A stretch of 64,000 nt of DNA from Hymenobacter telluris (GCF_017313265.1 NZ_JAFLQZ010000008.1:62001-126000), one strand, 5' to 3'; numbered from the stretch's first letter, positions 34,203-41,816 are shown. Program-made: numbers and translations. Notes: generated by a model not told the origin, from the sequence alone.

Positions 34203-34248
34203 AACAACAAAAACGCCGGCCCTTTCTAGGGTCGGCGTTTTTGTTGTT
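34203..34248. terminator. Strong bidirectional terminator after acs
   Basis: A 21-bp stem with one mismatch (34203-34223 with 34228-34248), a TTCT loop and flanking A/T runs. Confidence 0.9.
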
Positions 34249-34274
34249 ACTAGTAATATCATCTACAAACCAGA

Positions 34275-34359
34275 CCGTCATGCTGAGCTTGCCGAAGCAT
34301 CTCTACCGCATCATTCGGCGGTGTTCGGTAGAGATGCTTCGGCAAGCTCAGCATGACGG
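34275..34359. repeat. Palindromic repeat, family D copy 1 (GTCATGCTGAGC type)
   Basis: Perfect 34-bp arms (34275-34308 and 34326-34359) around a 17-nt loop. Each arm contains a smaller ATGCT...AGCAT hairpin. Copies are at 41891-41995 and, shortened, at 44675-44710. Confidence 0.88.
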
Positions 34360-34370
34360 TGTAGGTGTAG

Positions 34371-34910
34371 CTAACTTTTGTACTTATACTTTGGCTTGTA
34401 GGTCTTGTTTTTCTTCGAGCCAGAAGTCAACAAAACAGTGGTGCCGACGGCTATAGCAGTCAGCACAGAAAGCTTGAGAATCAGACTGCCGCGCTTGTAT
34501 TTCCAGTCCATGTTGTAGCCTTTCTCGGCCCAGATGTTCGGGAATTTGCCGTGGGCGAGGTCTTCCACCAAGCCTTCTACCATGTTCACCCGGTCGGCTA
34601 CAATCAGGGGTAGCCAGTGCCGGTAGCGGTTTTCGCTGTAATTGAAGGCAAAGCGCCGGATCATGCCGCTCAGCCCTTTTGGGGGCTCTGGCGTACCGTA
34701 TACTGCCGACACGTTGGGCCGCTCGATGGAGCGTAGCACTTCGGTGTCTTGGGGCTGAAGCGAGTCGGGACGGTGCTTGCTGTCGGGGTCTTGGGTGGCG
34801 TTCATGCGCGCGCGCATGGGGTAGGTCGGGTCATTTTTGGGGTCGGCGTCCACGCCCCAGCCTTTGATCTGCCGCGGGTCGATGGGCGTGTTTATTTGCG
34901 GATTTTTCAT
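34371..34910 (-). CDS. Uncharacterised protein encoded with a zinc alcohol dehydrogenase
   Basis: 179 residues, family not recognised. The N-terminal 75 residues are polar and Pro-rich ('PIDPRQIKGWGVDADPKNDPTYPMRAR'). A central amphipathic part ('FNYSENRYRHWLPLIVADRVNMVEGLVEDLAHGKFPNIWAEKGY') precedes a single TM helix near the C-terminus ('LILKLSVLTAIAVGTTVLL') and a Lys/Tyr-rich tail. It lies 12 nt downstream of the dehydrogenase gene, so the two are surely co-transcribed. A membrane-bound helper is possible but unproven. Confidence 0.7.
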   Translation of the reverse strand: MKNPQINTPIDPRQIKGWGVDADPKNDPTYPMRARMNATQDPDSKHRPDSLQPQDTEVLRSIERPNVSAVYGTPEPPKGLSGMIRRFAFNYSENRYRHWLPLIVADRVNMVEGLVEDLAHGKFPNIWAEKGYNMDWKYKRGSLILKLSVLTAIAVGTTVLLTSGSKKNKTYKPKYKYKS

Positions 34911-34922
34911 GGAGCAGGTGGC

Positions 34923-36077
34923 TTAGAGAGAGACGGTAGGGGGGAGCAGCACGGTTTTGATGCAGTTATCCATCTTGCCGGAGAACATGCGGTAGCCGTC
35001 GGCCACTTCTTCCAGCGGCAAGCGGTGCGTGATGAGGCCTTTGGGGTTGAGCGTGCCGTTCTGCACGTGCTCAATCAGCCGCGGCAGCAGCCGCTTCACC
35101 GACGTCTGGTTGCCGCGCATCGTCAGGCCTTTGTTCATCAGGTTGCCGATGGGCACCAAATTGTCGGTCGGGCCATATACGCCTACCACCGATACCACGC
35201 CGCCTTTCTTCACCGAATTGATAGCCCAGTGCATGGCCGTAGCCGAACCCGCCTGCAACAGTAATTTGCGACCCGTAATGGTTTGCAGCGCATTGCCTTG
35301 GGCTTCAGCACCAACCGCGTCAATCACGCAGTCGGCTCCCAGCCAGTCGGTAATTTTCTTGATGAATACCACCGGGTCGCCGATTTCGCGGAAGTTGTAG
35401 GCTTCGCAGTACGAGTAGTTGCGCGCAAACTCCAGGCGGTAGTCTTCCTGGTCGATGATGATGACGCGGCCCGCGCCAAACAGCCAGGCGCAACGCGCGG
35501 CCATGATACCGATGGGGCCGGCGCCGAATACCACTACCGTATCATCAGTCTGGATGCCAGCCATTTCGGCGGCCTGATAACCGGTTGGTACCACGTCGGT
35601 GAGCAGTACGGCATCATCGAGGTCCATGCCTTCGGGAATGATGGTCGGGCCAACGTTGGCGTAGGGTACGCGCACGTACTCGGCCTGGCCACCATCAAAA
35701 CCACCCGCGGTGTGCGAGTAGCCGAAAATAGCACCTACTGCCGTGGCTTCGGTGTTGGACTCGTGGCAGTTGCCGAACATGCCTTGGCGGCAGAAATGGC
35801 ACTCGCCGCAGGCTACGTTGAAGGGTACGATTACTCGGTCACCGGTTTTTACTTTTGTAACGTCGGCGCCGATTTCCACAATTTCACCTACAAACTCGTG
35901 GCCGAAGGTGGAGCCCACGCGGGTGTCGGGTACGTTGCCGTTGTAAAGGTGCAGGTCGGAGCCGCAGATGCAGGCGCGCAGTACCTTCACAATAGCATCC
36001 TGTGGATGCTTGATTTCCGGCATGGGTTTTTGCACGGCACGGACCCGACGCGGGCCCCGGTATTCCATTGCTAACAT
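34923..36077 (-). CDS. Zinc-dependent alcohol dehydrogenase (formaldehyde-dehydrogenase-like)
   Basis: 384 residues, MDR superfamily. Catalytic zinc ligands Cys38 (CICGSDLHLY), His60 and Glu61 (FGHEFVG). Structural zinc cysteines 90, 93, 96 and 104 in 'CGECHFCRQGMFGNC'. NAD fold 'VVFGAGPIGIMAARCA' with 'IIIDQEDYRLEFA'. The family includes glutathione-independent formaldehyde dehydrogenases and related stress-linked enzymes; substrate cannot be specified. First gene of a two-gene unit with the 179-residue protein downstream. Confidence 0.88.
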   Translation of the reverse strand: MLAMEYRGPRRVRAVQKPMPEIKHPQDAIVKVLRACICGSDLHLYNGNVPDTRVGSTFGHEFVGEIVEIGADVTKVKTGDRVIVPFNVACGECHFCRQGMFGNCHESNTEATAVGAIFGYSHTAGGFDGGQAEYVRVPYANVGPTIIPEGMDLDDAVLLTDVVPTGYQAAEMAGIQTDDTVVVFGAGPIGIMAARCAWLFGAGRVIIIDQEDYRLEFARNYSYCEAYNFREIGDPVVFIKKITDWLGADCVIDAVGAEAQGNALQTITGRKLLLQAGSATAMHWAINSVKKGGVVSVVGVYGPTDNLVPIGNLMNKGLTMRGNQTSVKRLLPRLIEHVQNGTLNPKGLITHRLPLEEVADGYRMFSGKMDNCIKTVLLPPTVSL

Positions 36078-36411
36078 AGCGCGTTTGGTTGAGGTAGGAT
36101 GAGACGATTGAGCGGACTTAGCAGCAAATCCGTGGTGGATTATTGGCTATGATCAGCCAGCATACTGGCGTTGGATTCCGACTCCCGGTGTACTACCCTC
36201 ACCCGTTTATGTTGCCGCAGAAGCTGCAAATCCGTGTTTGTTGCGCAGGATTATGCGGGTAATACGTAGGTGGCGCAATAAATTCTCAACAGGGCAAATG
36301 CAATGGCCATTAGCACCCTTACTGGGGCCGAAATGGTACTTGTACACCAATTAAACGAGGGTTCCTCAACAAGCTGCGGGTCTAGTAGTTAAGGTATCGT
36401 TTCCGAGCTTT
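36078..36411. other. 334-nt divergent intergenic region
   Basis: Between the alcohol dehydrogenase (minus) and the histidine phosphatase (plus). No exact TAnnTTTG box, RNA gene or repeat family member was recognised. Confidence 0.4.
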
Positions 36412-36990
36412 ATGAACATTTATCTGGTTCGTCACACCCAAGTAGCCACTGCTGCCGGCATTTGCTACGGCCGCTCCGATGTGCCCGTTGCCGCCACCTA
36501 CCCCGCCGACGAAGCCGCCGTACGTGCCCGCCTGGCGCCGGTGCTGGCTGCCGGCCCGGTAATGGCCTACGCCAGCCCGCTTAGCCGCTGCCGCCAGCTG
36601 GCTGAGGCCTTGGTACCCGAACAACTGGTGTTCGACGACCGGCTGATGGAGTACGACTTCGGGCGCTGGGAACTACAACCCTGGGACGCGTTGCCAGCCA
36701 CGGAACTCGACCCCTGGATGGCCGACTTCGTGCAGGTACCGGCCCCCGGCGGTGAAACCTTCCAAGCCCTACAAGACCGCGCCACCGAGTTTCTGACCGA
36801 AGCCCTGGCCGCCGCCGATCCCAACGCTACTATTGTAATCGTGAGCCATTCGGCCTTGATCCGCAGCCTCCTGTGTTACTGCTTGGACTTGCCGCTCTCC
36901 CGCGCCTTCCGCCTCGACATCGACTACGGCTCCATCAGCAAAGTGCGCCACCGCCACGGCCAGTTCAACGTGGCCTACACGAATGGTTGA
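36412..36990 (+). CDS. Histidine phosphatase, alpha-ribazole phosphatase (CobC)-like
   Basis: 192 residues of the phosphoglycerate-mutase-like branch. The phospho-accepting His8 is in LVRHTQ, 'GICYGRSDVPV' is the characteristic CobC segment, the acid/base Glu is in 'LMEYDFGRWE', and the second catalytic His is in 'VIVSHSALIRSLL'. CobC removes the 5'-phosphate of alpha-ribazole late in cobalamin synthesis. No other cobalamin genes are nearby, so the substrate is inferred from motif similarity. Confidence 0.8.
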   Translation: MNIYLVRHTQVATAAGICYGRSDVPVAATYPADEAAVRARLAPVLAAGPVMAYASPLSRCRQLAEALVPEQLVFDDRLMEYDFGRWELQPWDALPATELDPWMADFVQVPAPGGETFQALQDRATEFLTEALAAADPNATIVIVSHSALIRSLLCYCLDLPLSRAFRLDIDYGSISKVRHRHGQFNVAYTNG

Positions 36991-36997
36991 TTATAAG

Positions 36998-37094
36998 CAG
37001 TAGCGCGAAGCCTTTGCTTCGCGTATCGTTGAACGACCTGCATGCGGCGCGGCCGTCAGCAACGATACGCGAAGCAAAGGCTTCGCGCTACTGC
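36998..37094. repeat. REP-like palindrome pair, family C copy 2
   Basis: Perfect 34-bp arms (36998-37031 and 37061-37094). Each arm contains GTAG (37000-37003 and its complement) followed by the CGCGAAGC-CTTT-GCTTCGCG hairpin and then TATCGTT. The loop is 29 nt. Confidence 0.88.
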
Positions 37095-37138
37095 CTGCGT
37101 AGTAATTGCGTGAAATAAGCGCCATTGAATTACTGGCG

Positions 37139-38425
37139 TTACAAACTATTCGCCGGTAGCACTGTACCCGTCACTTCCCCAAACCCAATGCGCAGGCCGT
37201 CCCGCTCGCAGTAACCGCGCATCGTCACGGTGTCGCCGTCGAGCAGGAATTTGCGCTCCGAGCCGTCGGCCAGGGGCACGGGGCGTGTGCCTTTCCAGGC
37301 CAGTTCCAGCATCGAGCCGAGCGAGTCGGGGGTGGCGCCGCTGATGGTGCCCGAGGCGTACACGTCGCCGACTTCCAGGTTGCAGCCGTTGCTGCTTTGG
37401 TGGGTGAGCTGTTGGGCCATGCTCCAGTACATCAGCCCGAAGTTGGAGCGCGACACCACGGTTTCCTCGCCGTTTTCGGGTTGAATGGCTACTTCCAGCT
37501 TAATGTCGAAGTTGTGTGGGTTCGATTGGGCCAAGTAGGGCAGCGGCTCGGGCTCCTGCCCCGGCCCGGCCACCCGGAACGGCTCCAGCGCATCCAGCGT
37601 CACCACCCACGGCGACACGCTGCTGCCGAAGCTCTTGCCCAGAAACGGCCCCAGCGGCACGTATTCCCAGCTTTGAATGTCGCGGGCGCTCCAGTCGTTG
37701 AACAGCATCAGCCCGAAAATGTGGTCCTCAGCCTCGGTCAGCGGCACGGTTGCCCCTAATTCGGTGCCTTTGCCCACCACAAACGCCATTTCCAGCTCGA
37801 AATCCAGCTGCTGCGACGGTCCGAAGGTAGGCGCGGCGACATCCGGCGCCTTGCGTTGCCCATTCGGCCGCCGGATATTGGTGCCCGACACCACAATGCT
37901 ACTGGCCCGGCCGTGGTAGCCGATGGGGATGTGGCGCCAGTTGGGCAGCAGGGCGTTGGCCGGGTCGCGGAACATCATGCCCACGTTGGTGGCGTGCTCG
38001 ATGCTGCTGTAGAAATCGGTGTAGTTCTGGGGCTTGATGGGGCGCAGCATCCGGGCCTCGCTCTGCCGCACCAGGCACTCGCGCATCACCTCCAGGCTGC
38101 TCGATAGGGCCGGGTTGTCGTGGCGCAGCAGCTCCGATACGCGCTGACGCACGGCCCGCCACGCCGGCCGGCCCAGGGCAATGAACTGGTTGAGCGAGCG
38201 GCGCCGAAACACCTTGGGCATCTTCGGCCCCAAATCCAGGTCGGAGAAGAAGCCGAACTGCGCCACGGCGTACAAATCCAGCACGTACTCGCCGATGGCC
38301 ACGCCCAGGTGCGGCCCCCGCTCATCGGTTTCAAACACCCCAAACGGCAGGTTCTGGATGGGAAAGTCGCTGGTCGGCGGAATATCAATCCAGGAGCGGA
38401 GTGCCGGGTCGTTTAGGTTGGCCAT
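37139..38425 (-). CDS. fahA: Fumarylacetoacetase
   Basis: 428 residues from ATG 38425. The longer frame begins upstream of an exact TACCTTTG promoter box (38453-38460), so it is rejected. It has the two-domain FAH layout: an N-terminal SH3-like domain ('FPIQNLPFGVFET', 'IGEYVLDL') and the metal-binding catalytic core ('QNYTDFYSSIEHATNVG', 'IPIGYHGRASSIVVSG', 'DFELEMAFVVGKG', 'FNDWSARDIQSWEYVPLGPFLGKSF', 'QLTHQSSNGCNLEVGDVYASGTISG'). It hydrolyses fumarylacetoacetate in the last step of tyrosine degradation. Confidence 0.93.
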   Translation of the reverse strand: MANLNDPALRSWIDIPPTSDFPIQNLPFGVFETDERGPHLGVAIGEYVLDLYAVAQFGFFSDLDLGPKMPKVFRRRSLNQFIALGRPAWRAVRQRVSELLRHDNPALSSSLEVMRECLVRQSEARMLRPIKPQNYTDFYSSIEHATNVGMMFRDPANALLPNWRHIPIGYHGRASSIVVSGTNIRRPNGQRKAPDVAAPTFGPSQQLDFELEMAFVVGKGTELGATVPLTEAEDHIFGLMLFNDWSARDIQSWEYVPLGPFLGKSFGSSVSPWVVTLDALEPFRVAGPGQEPEPLPYLAQSNPHNFDIKLEVAIQPENGEETVVSRSNFGLMYWSMAQQLTHQSSNGCNLEVGDVYASGTISGATPDSLGSMLELAWKGTRPVPLADGSERKFLLDGDTVTMRGYCERDGLRIGFGEVTGTVLPANSL

Positions 38426-38452
38426 GTTTTGGGTGGTTGCGGATAGAAGCGG

Positions 38453-38460
38453 CAAAGGTA
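38453..38460 (-). promoter_or_regulatory. -7 box (TACCTTTG) for fahA
   Basis: An exact TAnnTTTG on the minus strand, 27 nt upstream of ATG 38425, giving a predicted leader of about 20 nt. It sets the start codon. Confidence 0.55.
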
Positions 38461-38544
38461 GAGCCACCCGCCAAATGACGTGCAAACTGAACAGAAGGTT
38501 AGGCGGATTCGGTGGAAGCGGCTATCTTGAGCGTTTCCTGCTGC

Positions 38545-38652
38545 TTACCGCTATAGCTTCGGGAGTGGCAATAGCGTCAATCATGCTACCGTTGGTATGA
38601 TTGACGCTACTCAGCATACCTTTAATAGCGTCTAACAGAATGTTAGCGGTAA
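38545..38652 (+). other. Left boundary of the cassette island, degenerate attC-like structure
   Basis: TTACCGCTA (38545-38553) is complementary to TAGCGGTAA (38644-38652). Inside lies a perfect 13-bp inverted repeat (38572-38584 with 38597-38609). The crossover-type box GTTAG begins at G38642 and is preceded, across 5 nt, by the inverted CTAAC (38632-38636). This looks like a simple recombination site or a decayed attC at which the first cassette is inserted. Confidence 0.5.
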
Positions 38653-39986
38653 TTTAAAAGACCCAATTCAAAAAATATATCAATTCAATTTTAAACACAA
38701 TAAATCAAAAAACTATGGGAGGAGAAACAGTAAATTTAAGAGCAGAATCCGATTGGCACAAATCACTTGGTGATGCCGAACAAGAATGTGATGACCGATT
38801 AGACGAAATGGAAGACGAAGCAATAGACGAAGCAGAATCGGAAGGCGGAGAATATGTTGGCGGGACTACATCAGGTTATGACATTGAACACGATAGTGAT
38901 ACGGATGAATTCAAGTGCTCAGCTGAACGAACATTAAATTTTATCTATCCAGATGACACAAAGAAAGATAAAGCGATTCACGAAACAATTAAAGAGGTTT
39001 CTTATGATGAGTATTTGAAGCTAAAAGCTGAAGATTCAGAGCCTGTTGTTGATGTTACCGGAGAACTTAGAAAATTAATTGCACCTCTAGTACCCAAAAC
39101 AAAAGAACATACCTATTATAGAAGAGTGTCAATGCCAGGACCTTTCGGAGGTGGACATATGCGAATTCCTATGAAAGTTCAACTTCCTCTGTCAAGCATA
39201 AGCTTTACCAACTTAACAGTTATTTCTTCTAACTTAGAATTAGATGACTTGGCTTATACTGTCAACATCCCTTTAAATGAGACAGTATTACATATTCCAT
39301 ATAGAAATTGTACCCCCTTGCAGCAATCCATAAAAAGAGATGTAGAATTCAAAGTGACAAAAGGATGGAAAATAGAGTTTTCAAAAAGAATAACTTCGTC
39401 AACCTCAATTGGAGGTAAATTAAAATTTGGCAAAGTTGGTGAGGCAAGCGTTGAACATAAATTAACGACTGAAATTACGAACTCCAAATCAATAAGTGAA
39501 GTGAAGGAAGAGCGAACTGTCACTACTTTTCAGTACAATATTGCAGCAAATAAAATTGTTGATGTTAAGCTCACTATTCAAAGTTTTGAGGCGATACGTA
39601 ATTTTAAAGGCCCAATTACTTTAGAAGGAACTGTGATAATCACGTATGGTAAAGGTGAGGAAAAGGCAACAAAAAAGCTAACAGACCTACTTAACGAAAC
39701 ACAACGAACAATTGATATTAGTGGTTACTACGCTAATATCGATTGGCAAGAAATGGAGAATATTTTAAATTCAACAGATTGCCCCAATCTCTAGGTAAGA
39801 AAAATTTGTACTCAATTGAATAATGATTTATAAATAGAAATTTGCGAACAGATAAACTGCCGCTAACAAGGTATTGCCAAAAGCGGGGCTGAAAGGCTTC
39901 GATTGAGCATTTGTGTAGGGTTCAACTTTCGTTCTTCGATTGAACTTTTGTGCTAAAAATCCCCGCCTTCGGCAATACCCGAACCG
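38643..39986 (+). mobile_element. Integron-type gene cassette 1 (one ORF plus attC-like site)
   Basis: Runs from the crossover after G38642 (TTAGCGG...) to G39986 (TTAGCGG... of the next cassette): 1,344 bp, one ORF on the plus strand, attC-like palindrome at the 3' end. Strongly AT-rich compared with the GC-rich surroundings. This is cassette architecture; the integrase is not in the window. Confidence 0.65.
38715..39794 (+). CDS. Aerolysin/ETX-MTX2-like protein (cassette 1 ORF)
   Basis: 359 residues, no signal peptide, AT-rich codons. The first 75 residues are very acidic (DEMEDEAIDEAESEGGEY). The C-terminal half (about 200-345) has long amphipathic strands rich in alternating Ser/Thr and Lys/Glu: 'FKVTKGWKIEFSKRITSSTS', 'GKVGEASVEHKLTTEITNSKS', 'ERTVTTFQYNIAANKIVDVKL', 'FKGPITLEGTVIITYG'. 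This is the pattern of the insertion and lid strands of aerolysin/ETX-MTX2 beta-pore-forming proteins. The match is by pattern only. If right, it could be a pore-forming toxin or defence effector. The ORF lies 72 nt inside the cassette; no TAnnTTTG box precedes it. Confidence 0.5.
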   Translation: MGGETVNLRAESDWHKSLGDAEQECDDRLDEMEDEAIDEAESEGGEYVGGTTSGYDIEHDSDTDEFKCSAERTLNFIYPDDTKKDKAIHETIKEVSYDEYLKLKAEDSEPVVDVTGELRKLIAPLVPKTKEHTYYRRVSMPGPFGGGHMRIPMKVQLPLSSISFTNLTVISSNLELDDLAYTVNIPLNETVLHIPYRNCTPLQQSIKRDVEFKVTKGWKIEFSKRITSSTSIGGKLKFGKVGEASVEHKLTTEITNSKSISEVKEERTVTTFQYNIAANKIVDVKLTIQSFEAIRNFKGPITLEGTVIITYGKGEEKATKKLTDLLNETQRTIDISGYYANIDWQEMENILNSTDCPNL

Positions 39987-39993
39987 TTAGCGG
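39860..39993 (+). other. attC-like site 1
   Basis: A 134-nt imperfect palindrome with three nested stems: CCGCTAAC (39860-39867) with GTTAGCGG (39986-39993), GGTATTGCC (39870-39878) with GGCAATACC (39971-39979), and GCGGGG (39883-39888) with CCCCGC (39961-39966). A central variable part has its own hairpin (GTTCAA 39920-39925 with TTGAAC 39940-39945). Unpaired bases are asymmetric, as in integron attC sites. Crossover expected between G39986 and T39987. Confidence 0.65.
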
Positions 39994-41338
39994 TAAGCCA
40001 TCATATCATACCATGTGCGACAAATTAGACACATATGAAGCCATAAAAATTTTCACAGACATAGCTGCACCAACAATTACCATTTTTGCAGCTCTCTTAG
40101 GTCTTTTCACAAAAACACGTGATGAAGAAACATTAGTAGTAAATGGACAGCAAGTAAAAAGAGAGTTTTTCACTAAATGGACATGGTGGGCATTGGGTGG
40201 AATTATGACAGGGGGTGTCATAAGTATCTGGGCTGTTTTGAATGATAAGAAAATTTCAGAGATTGAATACTGTATTAAATCGCAGCAAGACAGTTTATAT
40301 AATGCAAAGGTTGACAGCGTTAATCGACAGCTAAAAGTATCACGAGATACTTTGGCAGCTATCTTGGAAACATCAGCAAAAACTATCGAAAAATTAAACT
40401 TGTCTTATGAAAAGCAGTTGCTGGGTTTGGATAAGCAAAATACTTTGCTTGTTCAAACGGAAAACCTCTTGCATCCTTTTAGCCCAGCAAAGTCCCTCTT
40501 TCGTATTCATGTTGAAATAAACGATAGTTTACAATCTGAATTAAACACTGCATTTAGAAACCTTTACAGAAACGGCGTAAGACGACCATCGTTCGTTAAT
40601 TATGACGGTATCAAGGTGCACGTTGGTTTTCATTCAATACAAGATACTACACAAAACTCAAGAGAATATGTCAGCTTTGAAGAAAAGATTAAGTCGCTTT
40701 TGCCTGAGCCATCGTTATCGTTTTATTCAGTAAAAGCCTCCAAAAAAAAGCTAATAGACGATAAGTATGAAGTTTTTAAAATTGATGGAACATTTCCGAC
40801 CGTTATTAATAAGAAGGTGTTTACCGGCTCCTTAAGCTATTTGTTAGAATATGAATATTATCCTTCGTATAATTTGATAAAGTGTAGGTACGTAATTGAG
40901 CCTCAAACCCCGATTTCTATTGGAAAGGACTTAAAGAGCTTATATGCAATTAAGGATGGAAGTTTAATGATAGAATTCAATAACAAATTTGTTCAAGGTG
41001 TTGAGAGTAACTTGCGATACCTAATACTTCAATGCGGAGAACCTGCCGAAAATTATATGGCTAGTTTTGGTAATAATGACATGATTAAGAAACAGCAGGG
41101 ATATCTGACACAAAAAACTTACTATAAACCAATCCTGGGTTTAATAAATGGAACAAATTTTTCGGAATTCGATTTATTAACAGGAAACTGATACACAAAA
41201 CATACAGCCTACCGCTAACAGTGTGTTTATAAACTTGTGGCGGGACGTCAAGCATTCGACTATAAATCACTATTTTGCTTTTGTGGTTAATTGAAACTGA
41301 CGAATTTCAATTGCCACAACTTCATAAATACTTCAACG
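39987..41338 (+). mobile_element. Integron-type gene cassette 2 (one ORF plus attC-like site)
   Basis: From T39987 to G41338 (1,352 bp): TTAGCGGTAA start like cassette 1, one plus-strand ORF starting 26 nt inside, attC-like palindrome at the 3' end. The bases after G41338 (TTAGTC) differ from the cassette starts, as expected if they belong to the original target site. Confidence 0.65.
40013..41191 (+). CDS. Two-TM coiled-coil protein of unknown function (cassette 2 ORF)
   Basis: 392 residues from ATG 40013; the upstream in-frame extension crosses the attC-like site and is rejected. N-terminal TM1 ('IFTDIAAPTITIFAALLGLF'), a short cytoplasmic loop with charged residues, TM2 ('WTWWALGGIMTGGVISIWAVL'), then a coiled coil of about 90 residues ('SLYNAKVDSVNRQLKVSRDTLAAILETSAKTIEKLNLSYEKQ' region), and a C-terminal alpha/beta domain of about 220 residues without recognisable motifs. 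AT-rich and with codon use unlike the neighbours, so acquired. No homologue recognised; membrane-anchored effectors or sensors of this shape are common in defence and stress cassettes. Confidence 0.75.
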   Translation: MCDKLDTYEAIKIFTDIAAPTITIFAALLGLFTKTRDEETLVVNGQQVKREFFTKWTWWALGGIMTGGVISIWAVLNDKKISEIEYCIKSQQDSLYNAKVDSVNRQLKVSRDTLAAILETSAKTIEKLNLSYEKQLLGLDKQNTLLVQTENLLHPFSPAKSLFRIHVEINDSLQSELNTAFRNLYRNGVRRPSFVNYDGIKVHVGFHSIQDTTQNSREYVSFEEKIKSLLPEPSLSFYSVKASKKKLIDDKYEVFKIDGTFPTVINKKVFTGSLSYLLEYEYYPSYNLIKCRYVIEPQTPISIGKDLKSLYAIKDGSLMIEFNNKFVQGVESNLRYLILQCGEPAENYMASFGNNDMIKKQQGYLTQKTYYKPILGLINGTNFSEFDLLTGN

Positions 41339-41344
41339 TTAGTC
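41212..41344 (+). other. attC-like site 2
   Basis: CCGCTAAC (41212-41219) opens and GTTAGTC (41338-41344) closes an imperfect palindrome. The inner stem AACTTGTGGC (41232-41241) pairs with GCCACAACTT (41313-41322) with one mismatch, extended outward by TTTATA/CATAAATA. Crossover expected after G41338; the last box reads TTAGTC instead of TTAGCGG. Confidence 0.6.
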
Positions 41345-41360
41345 TTCTTGTCCCAAAACC

Positions 41361-41405
41361 AAAGCGCCCCGCTTCCACCGAAAACCGGTAGAAGCGGGGC
41401 GCTTT
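41361..41405. terminator. Bidirectional terminator at the right edge of the island
   Basis: A perfect 15-bp stem (41361-41375 with 41391-41405), AAAGCGCCCC type, with an inner ACCG/CGGT extension. Its minus-strand reading serves the Nfu gene. Confidence 0.85.
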
Positions 41406-41423
41406 GTATGTGACTAGGCTAAC

Positions 41424-41759
41424 TTAGAACTGTGGGGTAGGTACCGGGGCTGGCGAAACGGGATGGCCCGTCTGCCCGGCCGGCTGCTCCGACATCGGGG
41501 TGATGTTGATGGCTTCTACAGACCGGATTTCGGGCACGGCCTTCTTGACCGATTCTTCCACGCCGGCTTTCAGCGTCATCGGCGACATAGGGCAGGTGCC
41601 ACAGGCCCCGAGCAACTCCAGGCGCAGCACCATGTCGTCGGTGATTTCCAGTACCCGTACGTTGCCACCGTCAGCCGCCAGATACGGGCGGATGCTGTCT
41701 AGCGCCAATTCGATACGCGAAAGGAGGGGATGGTCTGCTACGGCAACGGAATGCGTCAT
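41424..41759 (-). CDS. NifU C-terminal-domain (Nfu) iron-sulfur carrier
   Basis: 111 residues consisting almost only of a Nfu domain: 'IRPYLAADGGNVRVLEI', the Fe-S ligand motif ACGTCPMS (C-x-x-C) and 'TLKAGVEESVKKAVPEIRSVEAI'. Such proteins carry or transfer [4Fe-4S] clusters to apo-enzymes. An exact TACCTTTG box (41817-41824) precedes it. It is encoded on the same strand as an Mrp/ApbC ATPase 260 nt upstream, also a cluster carrier. A Pro/Gln-rich C-terminal tail is unique. Confidence 0.88.
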   Translation of the reverse strand: MTHSVAVADHPLLSRIELALDSIRPYLAADGGNVRVLEITDDMVLRLELLGACGTCPMSPMTLKAGVEESVKKAVPEIRSVEAINITPMSEQPAGQTGHPVSPAPVPTPQF

Positions 41760-41816
41760 ATACTATAGAGTGAACGACTGGCCGGCTTCAACGGCGGCCA
41801 GCCGGTGGGGTATTGG

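Noticed and set aside
38426..38485. Longer fumarylacetoacetase start
   Set aside because: It would begin upstream of the TACCTTTG box and adds residues not typical of the family.
39950..40012. Upstream extension of the cassette 2 ORF
   Set aside because: It reads across the attC-like site and the predicted crossover; ATG 40013 lies just inside the cassette and is the natural start.
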